From NCBI GenBank assembly GCA_021397835.1, contig JAJFZO010000896.1, positions 5,620,501-5,684,500 of the forward strand: a stretch of 64,000 nt of DNA, read 5' to 3'. Origin of the DNA: Moringa oleifera. Its lineage: Eukaryota; Streptophyta; Magnoliopsida; Brassicales; Moringaceae. How positions within the stretch are numbered: position 1 is the stretch's first letter; every line of letters starts with the position of its first letter. A program made the translations under genes and the position numbers. The notes beneath the pieces are model-generated. The model ran no database searches. It was not told the origin of the DNA and was given only the letters and a program-made list of their open reading frames with translations. Positions 59,530 through 64,000 of the stretch are shown here, piece by piece.

Positions 59530-60180
59530 AAATAAAAATTATTTTAAATTCTTAAGAGCATAAAATCATTCAAGAGATTTAAAAAAAAAAATTATTTAAA
59601 AAATAATAATATATGTTTAAGCTTTTGAGAAGTATAAAAAAATCTTAAGAGATAGATTTTCATATTTTCTAATGTAAGAATTATTTTTATTTAAATTTAA
59701 AAAAAAAGTATATTTTAAGTTTTTGAAGAATATAAAAAAATTTCAAGAGAGAGGTTTTTATATTCTAATATAAAAAAGCTACTTAATATTTTTGAAAAAT
59801 ATGAAAAAAAATATCAAAAGAGGGGTTTTCATGTTCTCTGATAAATTAAAAATACTCTAGCATATAAGTATTTCAAGTTTTGAAGAGTATGAAAATTTTA
59901 AAGACAGTAGATTTTATATTTTTAATATAAAATTAATTTTTTAAAAAAATAAATATTTATTTGATATTTTTGAGAAATATAAAAAAATTTCAAGAGAGAC
60001 TTTTATACTCTATAATGTGAAATTTATCTTTTAAAAAATAAATTATATATTTGATGTTTTTTTAAGAGATGCAAAAAAATCTCAAGATAGGGTTTTCATA
60101 TTTTTTATATTTTAAAAAATAAAAATATATTTTTGAAAAATATCTCAAGACAAAAATCTTTATATTCTTTAAAATATATT
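59530..60180 (+). repeat. Degenerate AT-rich tandem repeat, unit about 85-95 bp
   Basis: Seven to eight units, each with a variant of TTTTGAAGAATATAAAAAAA followed by TCTCAAGAGAGGGTTTTCAT and TATTCT. Clear copies start near 59,617, 59,719, 59,795, 59,877, 59,967, 60,051 and 60,130. The spacing of 75-100 bp reflects small indels. No coding potential. Confidence 0.8.
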
Positions 60181-60299
60181 GTTTATATGACTCTTAATTT
60201 ATTTTTATTTTTAATTAATAGAATTATAAAAGTTGAATTTAAGATGTATATTTAAATATCAAATATTGATTATTTGCTTGCGTTAGATCTTGAGATTTC

Positions 60300-60500
60300 A
60301 CATGAATCACAACAAAAACTATTTTAAGGATTAAGGGGTTGAACAAAAGTGAGACCTTCATATTCTTTATCATAAAATTTTTTAAGATTAAAGTTTAAAC
60401 AAGAACAAAACCTCTATATCTTCTCGCTCTCATAAAAAGATTTCAAGAATTAAAGGTGAAACAAGAGATAAACCTTCATATTCTCCAAAACATCAAAATT
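60300..60500 (+). repeat. Three degenerate repeats of about 60-70 bp
   Basis: Landmarks GAGACCTTCATATTCT (60,350), CAAAACCTCTATATCTTCT (60,405) and GATAAACCTTCATATTCTCC (60,466). They resemble the CAAGAGAGGTTTTCATATTCT part of the preceding array and may be its divergent continuation. Confidence 0.65.
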
Positions 60501-60885
60501 TCACTTGTTTTCATATAATGTACATTTCTTTTCAAACATATTTTCGGGAATCAATTTTAAAAATCAAATGAATTTCAAAACGAAAAAATAATTATGATCA
60601 ATTGGTACAAATTTTTGAGCACCATATGAATGCTAATCCTTTCCCACGCGTAAACGATTCTCGAACCCATATTCTTTTTAAAAAGACCAATGTTACCTTA
60701 TTTATTTTTTTGGAAACAAATAAATTTCGATGTCTAATCACACCATAAAAAAGATTGGTGGTGACTCTTTTTATTTTTGTTTTCTAAAATTTTTTTGAAA
60801 GAAAATCACCAAAAATATATTTTTTTAAGTTTCTTCAAGAATTTGGCTCTACTCAAAAATAAGTTGTGACAAGGTTCATGCACTC
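60501..60885 (+). other. Non-repetitive segment, possible LTR end of the Tat-type element
   Basis: Less repetitive than its surroundings; contains GATTGGTGGTGACTC near 60,753. It lies between the AT-rich repeats and the 17-bp minisatellite. Its position after the plus-strand pol would fit the end of a long LTR, but I cannot show a matching second LTR. Confidence 0.3.
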
Positions 60886-63600
60886 TAGACCGAGTTATAT
60901 CTTTTACTCAATTAAATCTTGGACCCAATTATATTTTAGGATCAATTCTTTATTAGTGTCATTTACCCAATTACAGACTAAGTCTAATTATCTATTAGAC
61001 CTAAATATATATTAACAATGTTTTATTAAATTCGGCTAAATGTTAGATCTAATTAATTTCTTGCTAAAGTTAAATTTTGGGCCTAATTAATTATTAAAAT
61101 TAATTAGTTGCTAAGCCTAACTAATTGTTAGACTCATTCACATCTCAAGTCCAATTATATGTTAAACCTAGATAAATGTTAAGATATCTTTTATGCATAA
61201 TTACTTATTATATCCAATTGAATATAAAACTCAACTTTTAACTAAGCCCAACTAATTCTTAGATTGAATTAAATCTTAGGTCCAATTAATTATTAAACCC
61301 AATTAAATGCTAGGCCAAATTATTTGCTGGGTTTAATAAATTATTAGGCTCACTTACATCTTATGTTTAACATTTTATTAGGAATAATTATGTATTAGAC
61401 CTAATTAATTTATTAAGATGAATTAAATATTTTAAGCCCAATTTTTTTACTAAATGCAATTAAATTTTAGACTTAATTAATTATTTAACATTGACAAACC
61501 TAATGAATTGTTAAATCAAATTAATTGCTAGACTCAATTGCACATTGAGCTTAATTATTCATTTGATCTAATTAATTTTTAGGATCAATTAGTAAATGTT
61601 AGATCTAATTAATTATTATGCTCAATTATATCTTAAGTTCAATTATGATTTGGCTATAATCATATGTTAGGCCCAATTCATTCATAGGCTCAATTTTGTA
61701 TTAGGTTCAAGCATGCTGTGCCCAATTATATCTTACGATCTATTAAATTTCTCCAATTATATTTTAGGCATAATTATTTATTTATCTCATTTCGTTCATG
61801 GACTCAATTATAAGTTAAGCCTAACTATTTATTATACCTAATTTTATATTAAGCTAAATCTTTAATTAGGCTCAGCTAAATCTTATATCCAATCAATTCT
61901 TAGTCACAATTAAATCTTAAGCTCAATAAATCATTAGGCTCAATTAATTGTTAGGCCTAATTAATTGTTAAACTTAATTGCATCTCAAACCCAATTATAT
62001 CTCAAACCAAGTAAATCATTAAGTTCAAATATATTTTTAGCTCAATTATATGTGAAGTCCAATTTTTTATTAGGCTGTATTAGTTAATAAGTTTAACTAA
62101 TTTTTGGGCAAAAGTCTTAATAATTATTTGGCAAAATATTTGTTAGGTCTAATTATTTATTCGAGTAAATTATATAATAGATTCAATATTTTATCTGATC
62201 TAATTATTTATTACCTAATTATTTATTAAGCTCAACTATATATTAATGTAATTTTTTATAAAATTCAATTAAATCGTAAGTTTAATTAACTATTTAGCCC
62301 AACAAATTGTTAAACCTGATGTATTATTAGATTCAATTAGTTGTTATGTTGAACTACATATTATTTGTTAGACCTATTTTGTTCTTAAGTTTAATTATTT
62401 ATTAAGCCTAATTTTTTGTTAGGTCCAATTAAATCTTAGGTGCAATTAATAATTTAGTGAAACAATGATTTAGTTCAATTAACAATTGACCCAATTACAT
62501 TTTAAACCTAATTACTTTTATGGTCTAATTAATTTTTAAGCTCAATTAATATACATGAGGCTCAATTTTTTTTTAGGTTAAAGTATTTCTCAATTTCATG
62601 TATGATATGCCTAACTATATCTTAAGTACTATTTTTTTTTTGGTTATTATTTAGCAAAATTATCTATTGGGTCCAATTATATTAATCTAATTAAAATTTG
62701 GATCCAATTATATCTACGACCCAAATTGATCCTAGATCCAATTATCTGTCAAGCTCATGCACAATAAACCTAATTAATTATTGATCTAGTTATATCTTAA
62801 ATCATATTAATTTTATGGCTAGTTATATTTTAGCTCAATTATGTATTAATATCATGTCATTCTTAAGCATAATTATTTATTAGGATGAATTATATATTAA
62901 ACCTAATTTTTTTATTGGATCTAGTTAAATCTTAGATCTAACTAATTCTGAGCCATAATTAAATCTTAGACCCAATTCATTATGAAGTCAAATTAATTGT
63001 TAAGCTCAATTACATCTTAGATCTAATTATTTATTAAGCTTCATTACATATTATTAAGCTCAATTTTTTATTAAACCTAACTAGTTTCTAGGCTCAATTA
63101 ATTATTTAGACCTATTTGTTAGGTCCAATGAATCTTGAGGTCCAATTAATTATTATAATCAATTATGTAATAAGCTCAATTATTTATTAAGTCTATTTCG
63201 TTCTTAGGCTCAAGTCCAATTTTTATTAGGCTTAATTGAATATTATACCTAATTAATTATTTGACGCAATAAATTATCTAATCCAATTAACTATTAAGCA
63301 CAATTACATATTAGGCCTAATTATTATTATTGTACAATAAATTCTTAGGCCCATTAATATATGTTATGCTATTTTGCTTTTATGCTGAATTATTTTTTAG
63401 TTTCGTGTATGATAGATCTAATTGTATCTTAAGCCTTATCACTGATTATTGAACCTAATTATTTGTAAAGTTAATTTATGTGTATAGTGCAATTTAAGTT
63501 TGAGTTCAATTGTACAGTATGCTTTGTACTTAGGTCTTATTATTTGTTGGGCTCATGCATGTTAAGCTCAATTAATTACTAAGTCCAATTATATCTTAAA
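60886..63600 (+). repeat. 17-bp AT-rich minisatellite, block 3 (plus orientation)
   Basis: About 2.7 kb, roughly 150 units. Clean consecutive units: 61,934-61,950 TTAGGCTCAATTAATTG, 61,951-61,967 TTAGGCCTAATTAATTG, 61,968-61,984, 61,985-62,001. Units drift between 15 and 20 bp elsewhere. Longer-range repetition of about 800 bp is suggested by rare variants: CTCATGCA at 62,755 and 63,551; TCATGTATGATA or TCGTGTATGATA near 62,597 and 63,404. No coding sequence. Confidence 0.85.
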
Positions 63601-63614
63601 TCTAATTAATTAGA
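63601..63614. repeat. Perfect 14-bp palindrome at the minisatellite inversion point
   Basis: TCTAATTAATTAGA equals its own reverse complement. Units to the left read TTAGGC...CAATTA, units to the right read TAATTGAGCCTAA-like. Confidence 0.9.
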
Positions 63615-64000
63615 CCAAATAATTAATTGAGTTGAATACTTAATTAGATCTAATATTTAATTAAGTCTAATAAAAAATTAGCATAATATCCAGTTAAGCT
63701 TAACAACAAAATGCGCATAATAAAAAGTTAAGCCTAAAATGTAATTGAGCCTAGTGACTAGTTGGACTAAAAATTTGTTGGGCTTAACAATTTGTTACCC
63801 TAAAAAAATTAATTAGGACTAAGACTAAATTGAGTTTAATAAAAAATTATGCTAAATATATAATAAAACTTAATAAATAATTAGGCTTAATGTATAATTG
63901 AGCTTAAATACATAAATGAGATTAATAAAATATTAAACCTAAAAGTAGGCCTAATAAATAATTGAGCCTAATAATTAAATTGATTTAAAATATAATTGCG
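63615..64000 (-). repeat. 17-bp AT-rich minisatellite, block 4 (inverted; runs off the window)
   Basis: Units in reverse orientation: TAATTAGATCTAATATT, TAATTAAGTCTAATAAAA, TAATTGAGCCTAGTGAC, TAATTAGGCTTAATG. Same orientation as block 2 at 54,678-55,115. Confidence 0.85.

Noticed and set aside
60886..63600. CRISPR array
   Set aside because: Units are contiguous and degenerate with no unique spacers; the context is eukaryotic.
60886..64000. TTAGGC as nematode-type telomere or contamination
   Set aside because: TTAGGC is only part of a 17-bp unit, and the window is otherwise plant in character.

Overview
This window is plant nuclear heterochromatin. I find no intact host gene, tRNA or rRNA. 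The evidence for a flowering plant is a TTTAGGG/CCCTAAA (plant-type telomere) repeat family, a CACTA (En/Spm) transposon with a TNP2-like transposase, Ty3/Gypsy LTR retrotransposons with an initiator-Met-tRNA type primer-binding site, and a second Ty3/Gypsy pol remnant of the kind that carries an extra RNase H. Species cannot be named from the sequence alone. All alignments were done by eye, so periods, copy numbers and boundaries are estimates, usually good to about 5-30 bp.

Layout. (1) 1-27,447: two unrelated, old, highly diverged satellites alternate. Satellite A has a compound unit of about 468 bp built from sub-blocks of about 40-73 bp; it fills 1-6,030 and 10,174-26,257. Satellite B has a unit of about 181 bp; it fills 6,031-10,173 and 26,258-27,447. 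(2) 27,448-29,544: AT-rich DNA made of two direct copies of a 0.85-1.0 kb segment. (3) 29,545-34,010: a decayed but structurally complete CACTA transposon on the minus strand, with both terminal inverted repeats. (4) 34,011-37,690: AT-rich spacer, then a truncated minus-strand Gypsy pol (copy A). (5) 37,691-38,195: a 17-bp AT-rich minisatellite. (6) 38,196-47,823: about 7.7 kb of degenerate telomere-like repeat, CCCTAAA on the left and TTTAGGG on the right, cut by three LTRs (L1-L3); the orientation flips at L1. (7) 47,824-54,677: further Gypsy material: copy B (minus), an LTR-PBS-gag fragment (plus) and copy C (minus). (8) 54,678-55,115: 17-bp minisatellite, inverted. (9) 55,116-56,700: plus-strand pol remnant (RNase H plus integrase), followed to about 60,885 by AT-rich DNA with several small tandem repeats. 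(10) 60,886-64,000: a long 17-bp minisatellite that flips orientation at a perfect 14-bp palindrome at 63,601-63,614.

Nothing here looks expressed as a cellular protein. Short open frames inside the satellites are accidental, and all transposon reading frames carry stops or frameshifts. The interest lies in repeat architecture: alternating satellites with higher-order structure, an inside-out telomere-like block with a solo LTR inserted in it, and a previously unrecognised (to me) 17-bp minisatellite found at three places next to retrotransposon or telomere-like DNA. A pericentromeric or other heterochromatic location fits but is inference.
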